From assembly GCA_001314655.1 (NCBI GenBank), contig LJSF01000006.1, positions 62,001-126,000 on the forward strand: a DNA stretch of 64,000 nucleotides, given 5' to 3'. The DNA is from Rhodobacteraceae bacterium HLUCCA08 (GTDB taxonomy: Bacteria > Pseudomonadota > Alphaproteobacteria > Rhodobacterales > Rhodobacteraceae). How positions within the stretch are numbered: position 1 is the first letter of the stretch; each line of letters begins with the position of its first letter. The position numbers and the translations under genes are program-made. Of this stretch, positions 47,374 to 54,764 are shown piece by piece. The notes below the pieces were generated by a model. That model did no database searches. It worked only from the letters and a program-made list of their open reading frames with translations, and was not told the origin of the DNA.

Positions 47374-47402
47374 AGGGAAACGGGCCGGTTTCACCGGCCC
47401 GT
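47374..47402 (-). terminator. Intrinsic terminator after mrp
   Basis: ACGGGCCGG (47380-47388) and CCGGCCCGT (47394-47402) make a perfect 9-bp stem with a 5-base loop, followed on the minus strand by TTTCCCT. It lies 45 bases after the mrp stop codon and isolates mrp from the dcw leader. Confidence 0.8.
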
Positions 47403-47446
47403 GATTCGCGGAATCAGCGTCGGTTCCAGGATTTCCCGGGCCTGGC

Positions 47447-48571
47447 TCAGCCCAGACCGTCGTCGATGAACCGTCGCGCCAGAACGCGATAAGCCTCGGC
47501 CACCGGACCGTCGCCCGCGGCCACCGGCCGGCCCTCGTCGCCGCCGATCCGGGTCGCCAGGTCGACCGGAAGGGCGCCCAGGAACGGCAGGCCCAGGCGC
47601 TCGGCCTCGGCCCGGACGCCGCCATGGCCGAAGAGATGCGCCTCGTGCCCGCAATCGGGGCAGATATATACGGACATGTTCTCGACCAGGCCCAGAACCG
47701 GGGTCTTGAGCGTTGCGAACATGTCCAGGGCCTTGCGCGCATCCAGCAGCGCCACGTCCTGCGGGGTGGACACGACGACCGCGCCGGTCAGGGCGAATTT
47801 CTGGCACAGGGTCAGCTGCACATCGCCGGTGCCGGGCGGCAGGTCGACGATCAGCACGTCCAGCGCGCCCCAGGCCACCTGCCCCATCATCTGCTGCAGC
47901 GCCCCCATCAGCATCGGGCCGCGCCAGATCACCGCCTTGGCCGGATCGACGAGAAAGCCGATCGACATCAGCGTGACCCCATGGGCGTGCAGCGGTGCGA
48001 TGGTTTCGCCATCGGGCGAGGCCGGCCGGCCGCTCGCCCCCATCATCCGCGGGATCGAGGGGCCCAGGATATCGGCATCGAGCAGCCCGACACGCCGCCC
48101 CTCCCGCGCCAGGGCGACGGCGAGGTTGGTGGACAGGGTCGACTTGCCCACGCCGCCCTTGCCCGACCCGACGACAATGATCCGGTCGACCCCCGGCACG
48201 GCGACGGGACCGGCCTGGGGTTTGGGATGGCGCCCGATCTGCAGGCTGGGCGGCTCCCGGGGCGGCTCCCGGGGCGGCTCCCGGGGCGGCTCCTGGTGCG
48301 GCTTCGGGCGTGGCGCCGGCGCCGGGCCATGGGCGGTCAGCACCGCCGAAACGCGCGCCACACCGGGAAGGGCCGCCACCGCGGCCTCGGCGGCGATGCG
48401 CACCGGGTCGAGCGCCCGGGCCGCAGCGGGATCGGGCGCCTCGATCACGAAGCGGACGGTATCGCCCTCGACCGCAAGGGCGCGAATCAGATCGGCCGAA
48501 ACCGGGTCGCCCCCACCGGCAAGCGGCACGGCGCGCAGGGCGGTCAGGACATCGTCCCTGGTCGGGGGCAT
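47447..48571 (-). CDS. mrp: Mrp/ApbC-family iron-sulfur cluster carrier ATPase
   Basis: A 374-residue P-loop NTPase of the Mrp/NBP35 family, which carries and transfers [4Fe-4S] clusters. It has an N-terminal MIP18/DUF59-like domain (residues 1-85), a proline-rich linker with PPRE repeats (about 92-108), the deviant Walker A VVGSGKGGVGKSTLSTNLAV, VDLPPGTGDVQLTL and the cluster-binding ENMSVYICPDCGHEAHLFG (CxxC). AAAGG seven bases upstream supports the ATG. It is transcribed away from the DUF1127 gene and ends in a clear terminator. Confidence 0.96.
   Translation of the reverse strand: MPPTRDDVLTALRAVPLAGGGDPVSADLIRALAVEGDTVRFVIEAPDPAAARALDPVRIAAEAAVAALPGVARVSAVLTAHGPAPAPRPKPHQEPPREPPREPPREPPSLQIGRHPKPQAGPVAVPGVDRIIVVGSGKGGVGKSTLSTNLAVALAREGRRVGLLDADILGPSIPRMMGASGRPASPDGETIAPLHAHGVTLMSIGFLVDPAKAVIWRGPMLMGALQQMMGQVAWGALDVLIVDLPPGTGDVQLTLCQKFALTGAVVVSTPQDVALLDARKALDMFATLKTPVLGLVENMSVYICPDCGHEAHLFGHGGVRAEAERLGLPFLGALPVDLATRIGGDEGRPVAAGDGPVAEAYRVLARRFIDDGLG
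48249..48296 (-). repeat. Four 12-bp tandem repeats in the mrp linker
   Basis: GGCGGCTCCCGG occurs three times exactly at 48249-48284, with a fourth copy differing by one base at 48285-48296. Each unit encodes four residues (PPRE-type) on the minus strand, so changes in copy number keep the reading frame. Linker length between the DUF59-like and ATPase domains may therefore vary between strains. Confidence 0.8.
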
Positions 48572-48746
48572 TTACTTACCTTTCGGTCAAATGTTCGCAA
48601 ACCGCCGACAATATATGCAATGGCCACCAAACATTCAGCACTCGGAATTCTGACGCTACGTCAGCGGTAACATTTCTTACAACCATATGACAATCCACGC
48701 TTTTTCCCATGCATTTGCTGCATGGCAGCATTGACGAGAAGACGCA

Positions 48747-48774
48747 TTGTGCAGGCGCAGCATTCGCTTATCTT
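48747..48774 (+). promoter_or_regulatory. Candidate promoter for the DUF1127-sRNA operon
   Basis: TTGTGC (48747-48752) and TATCTT (48769-48774) are separated by 16 bases, about 75 bases before the DUF1127 ATG. In Rhodobacter sphaeroides the equivalent operon depends on the RpoH heat-shock sigma factors; this site only loosely resembles such promoters. Two dyads lie upstream: CTGACG-CTA-CGTCAG (48650-48664) and TGCTGC-ATG-GCAGCA (48716-48730). Confidence 0.3.
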
Positions 48775-48847
48775 CAGTCTCGACGGGGGCAGAAACGACC
48801 CCAAGAGCACAGACGCTCGGACGAGCAGAAAGAGACGAGACACGATC

Positions 48848-49054
48848 ATGGCCTATGCCAGCACGAATATCCACGGCACCAAAGCCGAAGCCCGCGGTTT
48901 CTTCGCTGCCCTGCGCAGCCGGATGGAAAAGCGCCGGATCTATCGCAACACCTTCAACGAACTGGCCGCGCTGAGCGACCGCGAACTGGACGATCTGGGC
49001 CTGCACCGGACGATGATCCAGGGCGTCGCCTACCACGCCGCCTATTCGATCTGA
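48848..49054 (+). CDS. DUF1127 small RNA-associated protein (CcaF1-like)
   Basis: A 68-residue basic protein starting MAYASTNIHGTKAEARGFFA, with the DUF1127 core RNTFNELAALSDRELDDLGL followed by HRTMIQ. In Rhodobacter sphaeroides a DUF1127 protein of similar size (CcaF1) is encoded directly before the CcsR sRNAs, binds RNA and affects their maturation. The same order is seen here: the hairpin array starts within 20 bases of the stop codon. The longer in-frame start at 48722 lies in the putative promoter region and was rejected. Confidence 0.92.
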   Translation: MAYASTNIHGTKAEARGFFAALRSRMEKRRIYRNTFNELAALSDRELDDLGLHRTMIQGVAYHAAYSI

Positions 49055-49380
49055 GATACACGGGATCGGGTCGCGCCTCTCCTCCTCCCTTGGCGCGATC
49101 TGACTGGCCCCCTGCCTCTCCTCCTCCCTGGCAGGGTGCCGAACTTCAGAAGCGGCGGCGCCTCTCCTCCTCCCTGGCGTCGCCGCGACTGAGACGGAAT
49201 TGACGGATCGACCGGCCTCTCCTCCTCCCAGGCCGGGCGAGACCTGAGGCGGCCGGGCCTTCCTCCTCCCTGGCCCGGTCGCCGCACAGGTCACATCTTC
49301 GGACGGTCTCTCCTCCTCCCTGACCGGACGAAATCGAACGGCGGCGCCTCTCCTCCTCCCTGGCGTCGCCGTTTCCTTTT
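49055..49380 (+). ncRNA. ccsR: CcsR/cuckoo-type sRNA array, seven anti-SD hairpins
   Basis: Seven successive hairpins share almost the same loop (TCTCCTCCTCCCT with small changes) on unrelated GC-rich stems. Plus-strand spans: 49069-49100, 49110-49136, 49152-49186, 49212-49236, 49251-49280, 49298-49332 and 49337-49373. The exposed CTCCTCC is complementary to Shine-Dalgarno sequences. Compensatory differences between stems with constant loops show selection for structure. In Rhodobacter sphaeroides four homologous CcsR RNAs, each with two such hairpins, are processed from a transcript with a DUF1127 gene and respond to stress; they belong to the alphaproteobacterial cuckoo RNA group. Boundaries of mature RNAs here cannot be told; an odd number of hairpins means at least one unit differs from the two-hairpin plan. 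Confidence 0.92.
49337..49379 (+). terminator. Last array hairpin, bidirectional terminator
   Basis: AACGGCGGCGCC (49337-49348) and GGCGTCGCCGTT (49362-49373) pair over 12 bp with one wobble, followed by TTCCTTTT-like sequence up to 49380, where the convergent lrp stop codon begins. It should end the DUF1127-sRNA transcript and may also serve lrp. It carries the same anti-SD loop as the other hairpins. Confidence 0.8.
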
Positions 49381-49841
49381 CAGCCCCGCAGATCCTTGGA
49401 ACTTTCCATCACCATGTAGCTGGTGATCGACCGGACATGGGGCACGGTGCCCAGGATGTCGGTATGGAACGCCTTGTAGGCGGCCAGGTCCGCGGTTTCG
49501 ACCCGCAGCAGGTATTCGAAGGCGCCGGCGATATTGTGGCATTCGACCACCGGGTCGGCACTGGCCATCGCCGCTTCGAAACCGAGCTGCGCCGCCTTGG
49601 TGTGTTCCGACAGGCCGACCGCGACATAGGCGACAAAGCCGCGCCCGCTGAGCACCGGGTCGAGCCGGGCGCCATAGCCGCGGATCACGCCGCGCCGCTC
49701 CAGGTCCTGCACCCGGCGCAGGCAGGCCGAGGGGGACAGGCCGACCCGATCGGCCAGGTCGAGATTGGAGATGCGGCCATTGCGGCGAAGTTCGCGCAAT
49801 ATCCTGCGGTTCGTAGCATCCAGATCGGTCATGGATTGCAT
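49380..49841 (-). CDS. Lrp/AsnC-family transcriptional regulator
   Basis: A 153-residue regulator: N-terminal helix-turn-helix (LDATNRRILRELRRNGRISN, then DLADRVGLSPSACLRRVQDL) and a C-terminal RAM ligand-binding domain (FVAYVAVGLSEHTKAAQLGF, then VVECHNIAGAFEYLLRVETA and YKAFHTDILG). It is divergent from a LysE-family exporter, the classic arrangement of an amino-acid-sensing regulator and its target. The ATG is 49841 or 49832. Two GCAA-NN-TTGC palindromes lie in or at the edge of the divergent gap. Confidence 0.94.
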   Translation of the reverse strand: MQSMTDLDATNRRILRELRRNGRISNLDLADRVGLSPSACLRRVQDLERRGVIRGYGARLDPVLSGRGFVAYVAVGLSEHTKAAQLGFEAAMASADPVVECHNIAGAFEYLLRVETADLAAYKAFHTDILGTVPHVRSITSYMVMESSKDLRG

Positions 49842-49858
49842 GATACGGCGGATTCCCC

Positions 49859-49901
49859 GCAAGATTGCAATTTCATTCGGCCTGTTTCGCGGCAATGTTG
49901 C
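49859..49901. promoter_or_regulatory. Pair of GCAA-NN-TTGC palindromes, likely Lrp operator
   Basis: GCAAGATTGC (49859-49868) and GCAATGTTGC (49892-49901) share the pattern GCAANNTTGC. Their centres are 33 bases apart, three helical turns, which suits an Lrp octamer wrapping DNA. The second ends three bases before the lysE ATG and the first starts 18 bases from the lrp start. Confidence 0.6.
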
Positions 49902-49904
49902 GCC

Positions 49905-50501
49905 ATGTATACCGAAATCCTTCTGCCGCTGGCGACCTTTTGCGCCATCACCCTGTTCACCCCGGGGCCGAACAACGTGATGCTGATGGCCTCGGGCGCC
50001 AATTACGGGTTGCGCCGATCGGTGCCCCATGTCGCCGGCATCGCGATCGGGCATTCCTTTCTGGTGCTGATCGTCGGGCTGGGCCTGGCCGAGCTGTTCC
50101 AGCGCCTGCCCGGCCTGCGCCTGGGGATGACGGTGCTCGCCATGGCCTATCTGTTGTGGCTGGCCTGGAAGATCGCCCATGCCGCCGCCCCCGGGGACGC
50201 CCATCCCGAGGCCCGCCCGCTGACCTTCCTGCAGGCGGCGGCGTTCCAGTGGATCAACCCCAAGGGCGTGTCGATGGCGATCTCGGCCCAGACCTTCTAT
50301 CAGCCCGAGGGCAGCGGCTGGCGCGGGGCGGCGCTGGTCGCCGGGGCGTTCCTGCTGATCGGCACCTGTTCGGCGGTGAGCTGGGCCTGGGGCGGCACCC
50401 AGGTGCGGCGCTGGCTGTCCAGCCCCGGGCGACTGCAGGCGTTCAACTGGACCATGGCGGGGCTGCTGGTGGCCTCGATGGCGCTGATCCTGCTGCTGTA
50501 G
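49905..50501 (+). CDS. LysE-family amino acid exporter
   Basis: A 198-residue inner-membrane protein with six hydrophobic segments. The N-terminus (MYTEILLPLATFCAITLFTP and GPNNVMLMASGANYGLRRSV) carries the PGPN motif of LysE/RhtB transporters, and the middle has FQWINPKGVSMAIS. It probably exports an amino acid or related metabolite sensed by the divergent Lrp regulator. No Shine-Dalgarno sequence is obvious before the ATG, where a likely operator palindrome lies instead, so the mRNA may have little or no leader. Confidence 0.93.
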   Translation: MYTEILLPLATFCAITLFTPGPNNVMLMASGANYGLRRSVPHVAGIAIGHSFLVLIVGLGLAELFQRLPGLRLGMTVLAMAYLLWLAWKIAHAAAPGDAHPEARPLTFLQAAAFQWINPKGVSMAISAQTFYQPEGSGWRGAALVAGAFLLIGTCSAVSWAWGGTQVRRWLSSPGRLQAFNWTMAGLLVASMALILLL

Positions 50502-50596
50502 CGCCGGTCGGAGCATGGGCGCGACAGGCGCGGCCGGCACACCGCGGCCGAACAGCGGCGGCGCCTCTTGCAGGCGAATGACCGGGCGCGCGGCCG

Positions 50597-51523
50597 TCAT
50601 GGCCGCGACCGGCAGGATATCGCGACATCGGGAAAGATGCTGGCGAGGTCGTCCGGACCAGGGTCGAACACGGCGCCTTGGGCCACCTTGCCCGGCAGCA
50701 GGGTTTCGCAGGCGGCACCTTCGGCGAAAAGGATCTGGTGGGTCGCGCACATGACATGATGCCATCTGATGCGCGGGCAGGGCCGGATGCCGATCCCGGG
50801 CTGTCCGGCGAAGGCGCGGGCGGGCACAAGCACTTCGGGCGCGCCGAACCACAATTCGGCCTGCCAGCCGCTGACCAGCACCCGGTGCTGCTGGGACAGG
50901 CGCAACGACGTGTGATTGCCGATCGTGCCGGGGGCAAAGACCACCGGCGCCGCCCTGCCGTGCCCCCGCATGATCCTGGCGCCGGCCCAGACCAGCGGTT
51001 GCGCCCCGTGATCGCGGGTCGCGAGGGCATCACCGATGCGCAAGGTTTCGACCGGCACCGGCCCGTCCGGCGTGTCGATCCGGGTGCCGGCGGCAAAGCA
51101 GACCACCGCATCGGTGGCGGGGTCCTGATCCGCGGTCCAGAACCTGGGCGGCTGGCCGCCGCTGAAATTGTCGAAGAACCAGGTTTCCAGGTCGAATTGC
51201 GGGGTCCAGACCACCTGAACCGGGTCGCCACCGCTATCGATGCCTTCGAAGATCACGACCTGCCCGGGGCCCGTGCCGATCGGGTCCGAGCGGATCACCA
51301 CCAGGTCCTGGATCGCGTCGCCGCCCTGCCCGCCCCAGCTGATGTCATAGCTGTCGCCGACGCTGAACACATAGGGCGACGAATCACCCGCCTGCGCGGT
51401 GACCACCAGGTCCTTGGTCGATGTCGGCGGATAGTCGAAATCACTGCTATCCGGACCCGAATTCACATTCGTGCCACTGGATATCGCGAATTCGTTGTCC
51501 AAGCCGTTGAACGTGACCGCCAT
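50597..51523 (-). CDS. Hint-domain (Hedgehog/intein-like) protein
   Basis: A 308-residue protein. The N-terminal 135 residues are acidic and Gly/Ser/Asp-rich (MAVTFNGLDNEFAISSGTNV, SYDISWGGQGGDAIQDLVVI). The Hint domain starts at CFAAGTRIDTPDGPVPVETL with RIGDALATRD, continues with SQQHRVLV, and ends with CATHQILFAEGAACETLLPG. Rhodobacteraceae carry several such proteins, usually secreted; no signal peptide is visible here, so export might be by a type I system (inference). The Cys at the domain start could allow self-cleavage, as in inteins. AAAGGGGCG precedes the ATG. Confidence 0.87.
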   Translation of the reverse strand: MAVTFNGLDNEFAISSGTNVNSGPDSSDFDYPPTSTKDLVVTAQAGDSSPYVFSVGDSYDISWGGQGGDAIQDLVVIRSDPIGTGPGQVVIFEGIDSGGDPVQVVWTPQFDLETWFFDNFSGGQPPRFWTADQDPATDAVVCFAAGTRIDTPDGPVPVETLRIGDALATRDHGAQPLVWAGARIMRGHGRAAPVVFAPGTIGNHTSLRLSQQHRVLVSGWQAELWFGAPEVLVPARAFAGQPGIGIRPCPRIRWHHVMCATHQILFAEGAACETLLPGKVAQGAVFDPGPDDLASIFPDVAISCRSRP

Positions 51524-51643
51524 TGGCGCCCCTTTCCGTCAACAGGCTTTCGTCGGTCAGGGTTTCCGCGGCCTTAACCGGGGGTCGGATCGGTCGAATG
51601 CGATACAGATTGTCTGATCGGGCTGTCGGCCGGCGACATCCGG

Positions 51644-54007
51644 TCAGAACGGCACGTCATCGGCCGCCGCGGCCGAGACGACGAATTTGGCGACCACGTT
51701 CTTGGTGCCGGCCTTGTCGAATTCGATCAGCAGCTTGTCGCCCTCGATCTCCATCACCTCGCCATAGCCGAACTTGCTGTGGAACACCCGGTCGCCGGTG
51801 GTGAAAGAGGACGACGCCGACATGTCGATGGTAATGCCTCGCGCCTCGGCGGGCTGGGCCATCGGGCGGTGCCCCGACCGGGATTGCAGCCGTTTCCAAC
51901 CCGGCGAATTGTAGCCATCGGCCGCCGCCGCCCGGTCGGGCAGGTCGGATTGCGGCATGCCCCCCGCCCCGGCACCATAGCCGCCGCCATAGAGGCCCGG
52001 CGGGGTCAGAACCTCGATATGATCCTCGGGCAATTCGTCGATGAAACGCGACGGCATCTGCGATTGCCACTGGCCATAGACCCGGCGATTGGCGGCAAAG
52101 CTGATGGTGCAGATCCGTTCGGCCCGGGTGATGCCCACGTAACCGAGGCGGCGTTCCTCCTCCAGGCCCTTCAAGCCCGTTTCGTCCATGGAGCGTTGCG
52201 AAGGGAACAGCCCGTCCTCCCAGCCCGGCAGGAAGACGGCGGGAAATTCCAGCCCCTTGGCGGCGTGCAGGGTCATGATCGTGACCTTTTCGCCCTCGGC
52301 GTCGCTTTCATTGTCCATGATCAGCGAGACGTGTTCGAGAAAGCCCTGCAGGTTGTCGAATTCCTCCAAGCCCTCGATCAGGGATTTGAGGTTCTCCAGC
52401 CGGCCCGGCGCCTCTGGCGTCTTGTCGTTCTGCCACATCGCGGTGTAGCCGGATTCATCAAGGATCATCTCGGCGACTTCGACATGGGTGTCGGCCTCGT
52501 CGCGCAGCTGGCGGTGCCAGCGGTCCAGGCCCTGGACCAGTTCGCGCAGGGCGCCGCCGCCCTTGCCCTTGATCAGCCCGGCCTCGACGCACAGGCGGGC
52601 GCCTTCGACCAGGTTCACCCCGTTCGAACGCGCCGCGCGCTGGATCGTCTGCACCGCCTTGTCGCCCAGGCCGCGCTTGGGCGTGTTGACGATGCGTTCG
52701 AAGGCCAGATCGTCGTCCAGGGACACGGCCAGGCGGAAATAGGCCATGGCATCGCGGATCTCCATCCGTTCGTAGAATCGCGGCCCGCCGATGACGCGAT
52801 AGGGCAGGCCGATGGTCAGGAACCGGTCCTCGAAGGCGCGCATCTGGTGGCTGGCGCGGACCAGGATCGCCATGTGATCGAGCGACATCGGCGGATGGCC
52901 ACGGGTGCCGCGCTGCATCGCCTCGATTTCCTCGCCGACCCAGCGGGCCTCTTCCTCGCCGTCCCAATGGCCGATCAGCCGCACCTGGTCGCCGTCTTCG
53001 CCGGTGGTGAACAAGGTCTTGCCCAGCCGGCCCTTGTTGGCGGCGATGAGGCCGCTGGCGGCGCCCAGGATATGGCCGGTGGAGCGGTAATTCTGTTCCA
53101 GCCGCACGACATGGGCGCCCTCGAAATCCGCCTCGAACCGCAGGATGTTGCCGACCTCGGCGCCGCGCCAGCCATAGATCGACTGGTCGTCGTCGCCGAC
53201 GCAGCAGACATTCCTGTGCGCCTGGGCCAGAAGCCGCAGCCACAGATACTGGGCGGTGTTGGTATCCTGGTATTCGTCCACCAGGATATAGCGGAACCAG
53301 CGCTGATACTGGGCCAGCACATCCGGATGGGTCTGAAAGATCGTCACCATGTGCAGCAGCAGGTCGCCGAAATCGGTGGCGTTCAGCTCTTTCAGGCGGG
53401 CCTGGTAGAGGGCGTAAAGCGGCACGGCGCGGCCGTCATAGGCGCTGCTTTCGGCGACGGGGACGCTGGACGGGGTCCAGGCGCGGTTCTTCCAGCCGTC
53501 GATGATGTTGAGCAGCATGCGCGCCGGCCAGCGCTTGTCGTCGATATTCTCGGCCGCGACCAATTGCTTGAGAAGGCGCAGCTGGTCGTCGGTATCGAGG
53601 ATCGTGAAATTGGTCTTGAGCCCGACCAGTTCGGCATGCCGGCGCAGCAGTTTCACGCAGATCGAGTGGAAGGTGCCCAGCCAGGGCATCCCTTCGGCCG
53701 GCTGGCCCAGCAGGGTGGCGACGCGCATCTTCATCTCGCGCGCGGCCTTGTTGGTGAAGGTCACGGCAAGGATTTCATTGGGCCGGGCGGTGCCGGTCAG
53801 CAGCAGGTGGGCGATGCGCGTGGTCAGGGCCTTGGTCTTGCCGGTGCCGGCGCCGGCCAGCATCAGGACCGGGCCGTCCAGCTTTTCGACCGCCTCGCGC
53901 TGGGCCGGGTTCAGCCCGTCCAGATAGGGCGCCCCGCGGGCGGCCATGGCACGTTGCGACAGCGGGACGGCGGCCTCGAAGGCATCGTCTTCGGAATAAC
54001 TGCTCAT
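51644..54007 (-). CDS. UvrD/PcrA-type DNA helicase
   Basis: A 787-residue superfamily 1A 3'-5' helicase for repair and replication-conflict resolution. Motifs in order: Q motif LNPAQREAVEKLDGPVLMLA, Walker A GAGTGKTKALT, Ia FTNKAAREMKMRV, II DEYQDTN, III DDDQSIYGWRGA, IV RLEQNYRST, V TLHAAKGLEFPAVFLPG and VI GYVGITRAERICTIS. The C-terminal Tudor-like segment (GDRVFHSKFGYGEVMEIEGD) is the PcrA/UvrD RNA-polymerase-binding module. ATG 54007 begins MSSYSEDDAFEAAVPLSQRA. It is downstream of the BLUF gene on the same strand. Confidence 0.96.
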   Translation of the reverse strand: MSSYSEDDAFEAAVPLSQRAMAARGAPYLDGLNPAQREAVEKLDGPVLMLAGAGTGKTKALTTRIAHLLLTGTARPNEILAVTFTNKAAREMKMRVATLLGQPAEGMPWLGTFHSICVKLLRRHAELVGLKTNFTILDTDDQLRLLKQLVAAENIDDKRWPARMLLNIIDGWKNRAWTPSSVPVAESSAYDGRAVPLYALYQARLKELNATDFGDLLLHMVTIFQTHPDVLAQYQRWFRYILVDEYQDTNTAQYLWLRLLAQAHRNVCCVGDDDQSIYGWRGAEVGNILRFEADFEGAHVVRLEQNYRSTGHILGAASGLIAANKGRLGKTLFTTGEDGDQVRLIGHWDGEEEARWVGEEIEAMQRGTRGHPPMSLDHMAILVRASHQMRAFEDRFLTIGLPYRVIGGPRFYERMEIRDAMAYFRLAVSLDDDLAFERIVNTPKRGLGDKAVQTIQRAARSNGVNLVEGARLCVEAGLIKGKGGGALRELVQGLDRWHRQLRDEADTHVEVAEMILDESGYTAMWQNDKTPEAPGRLENLKSLIEGLEEFDNLQGFLEHVSLIMDNESDAEGEKVTIMTLHAAKGLEFPAVFLPGWEDGLFPSQRSMDETGLKGLEEERRLGYVGITRAERICTISFAANRRVYGQWQSQMPSRFIDELPEDHIEVLTPPGLYGGGYGAGAGGMPQSDLPDRAAAADGYNSPGWKRLQSRSGHRPMAQPAEARGITIDMSASSSFTTGDRVFHSKFGYGEVMEIEGDKLLIEFDKAGTKNVVAKFVVSAAAADDVPF

Positions 54008-54160
54008 GGCCGCAATCTAGGCCAAGCCGCGCGCAAAGGAAAGCGCGCGTTCCCGCTTCGTTCCGTGCGCCGGCTGCTTTGGGTCGAAAATATCCCGGCC
54101 GGCGAGTGGCCGCAGGCGGCGGGCGGCAGCGCCCCCGTCCCACGGATGGCCGCCGCGCGC

Positions 54161-54658
54161 TCAGGCCGCTTCGGGGCGCTGCGGCGGCATGTCCGGGCAA
54201 TGCAGCGGCAATTCCAGCTGCAGATCCGAAAACCGCATCAGGAACAGCCGCAGCATCCGGGCCAGTTGGCGGGTTTCGGCGGGGATGTCGAGGTTGCGCA
54301 CCTCCTGCAGGCGGGTCCAGATCGCGGGCAGGCCGCGGACATGGGCGGCAAGGCGATGCGGCAGGGTTTCGGGCATGGCAAAGCCCATCGACCAGTTCGA
54401 GAAGATGCGGATATCGCTGTCTTCCTGGCTGAGAATCCGCATGTCGCGGTGGCGCGTATCGCGCGAGATGCGCCCGAAACAGGACAGCACCGCATCCTCG
54501 GGCCCTTCGAGCGCCTGCAGGAAGCGACCTTCGTGGAAAATCATGATCCCGCCGATCCCGTCGGCCGTGTTGCGGCGCCGGGCGGTGTCCAGGATGTCGA
54601 CGATATCGGTGTCGTCGAAGCGGGCGGAACAGGCGCTGGTATAGACGATGCGCAGCAT
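54161..54658 (-). CDS. BLUF-domain blue-light sensor
   Basis: A 165-residue flavin (FAD) photoreceptor. The BLUF domain (residues 1-95) keeps the photocycle residues: Tyr6 in RIVYTS, Asn30 in RRRNTADGIGG, Gln48 in RFLQALEG and Trp89 in FSNWSMGFA. The remaining 70 residues form helices (ETRQLARMLRLFLMRFSDLQ) without a known output domain, as in short PixD/BlrB-like proteins that signal through a partner. GGAGGGG six bases upstream fixes the ATG at 54658. uvrD follows after 153 bases on the same strand, so light sensing and DNA repair may be linked (inference). Confidence 0.93.
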   Translation of the reverse strand: MLRIVYTSACSARFDDTDIVDILDTARRRNTADGIGGIMIFHEGRFLQALEGPEDAVLSCFGRISRDTRHRDMRILSQEDSDIRIFSNWSMGFAMPETLPHRLAAHVRGLPAIWTRLQEVRNLDIPAETRQLARMLRLFLMRFSDLQLELPLHCPDMPPQRPEAA

Positions 54659-54764
54659 GGAACCCCTCCTTCGCTGGCACACCCCCACCCGGGATCATCC
54701 TATCCCATTCAGAGTTGATTTTCCGTGAATTCCGTCGACTCTGGTTAATCCGCGCCCGGCGCGA

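Noticed and set aside
49055-49380. CRISPR array
   Set aside because: The repeated element is a 13-base loop within variable stems at irregular 25-50 base intervals, without constant spacers or cas genes; it fits the CcsR-type sRNA family.
51779-54718. 979-codon plus-strand ORF opposite the UvrD helicase
   Set aside because: It is antisense to a complete helicase with all motifs and has no signature of its own.
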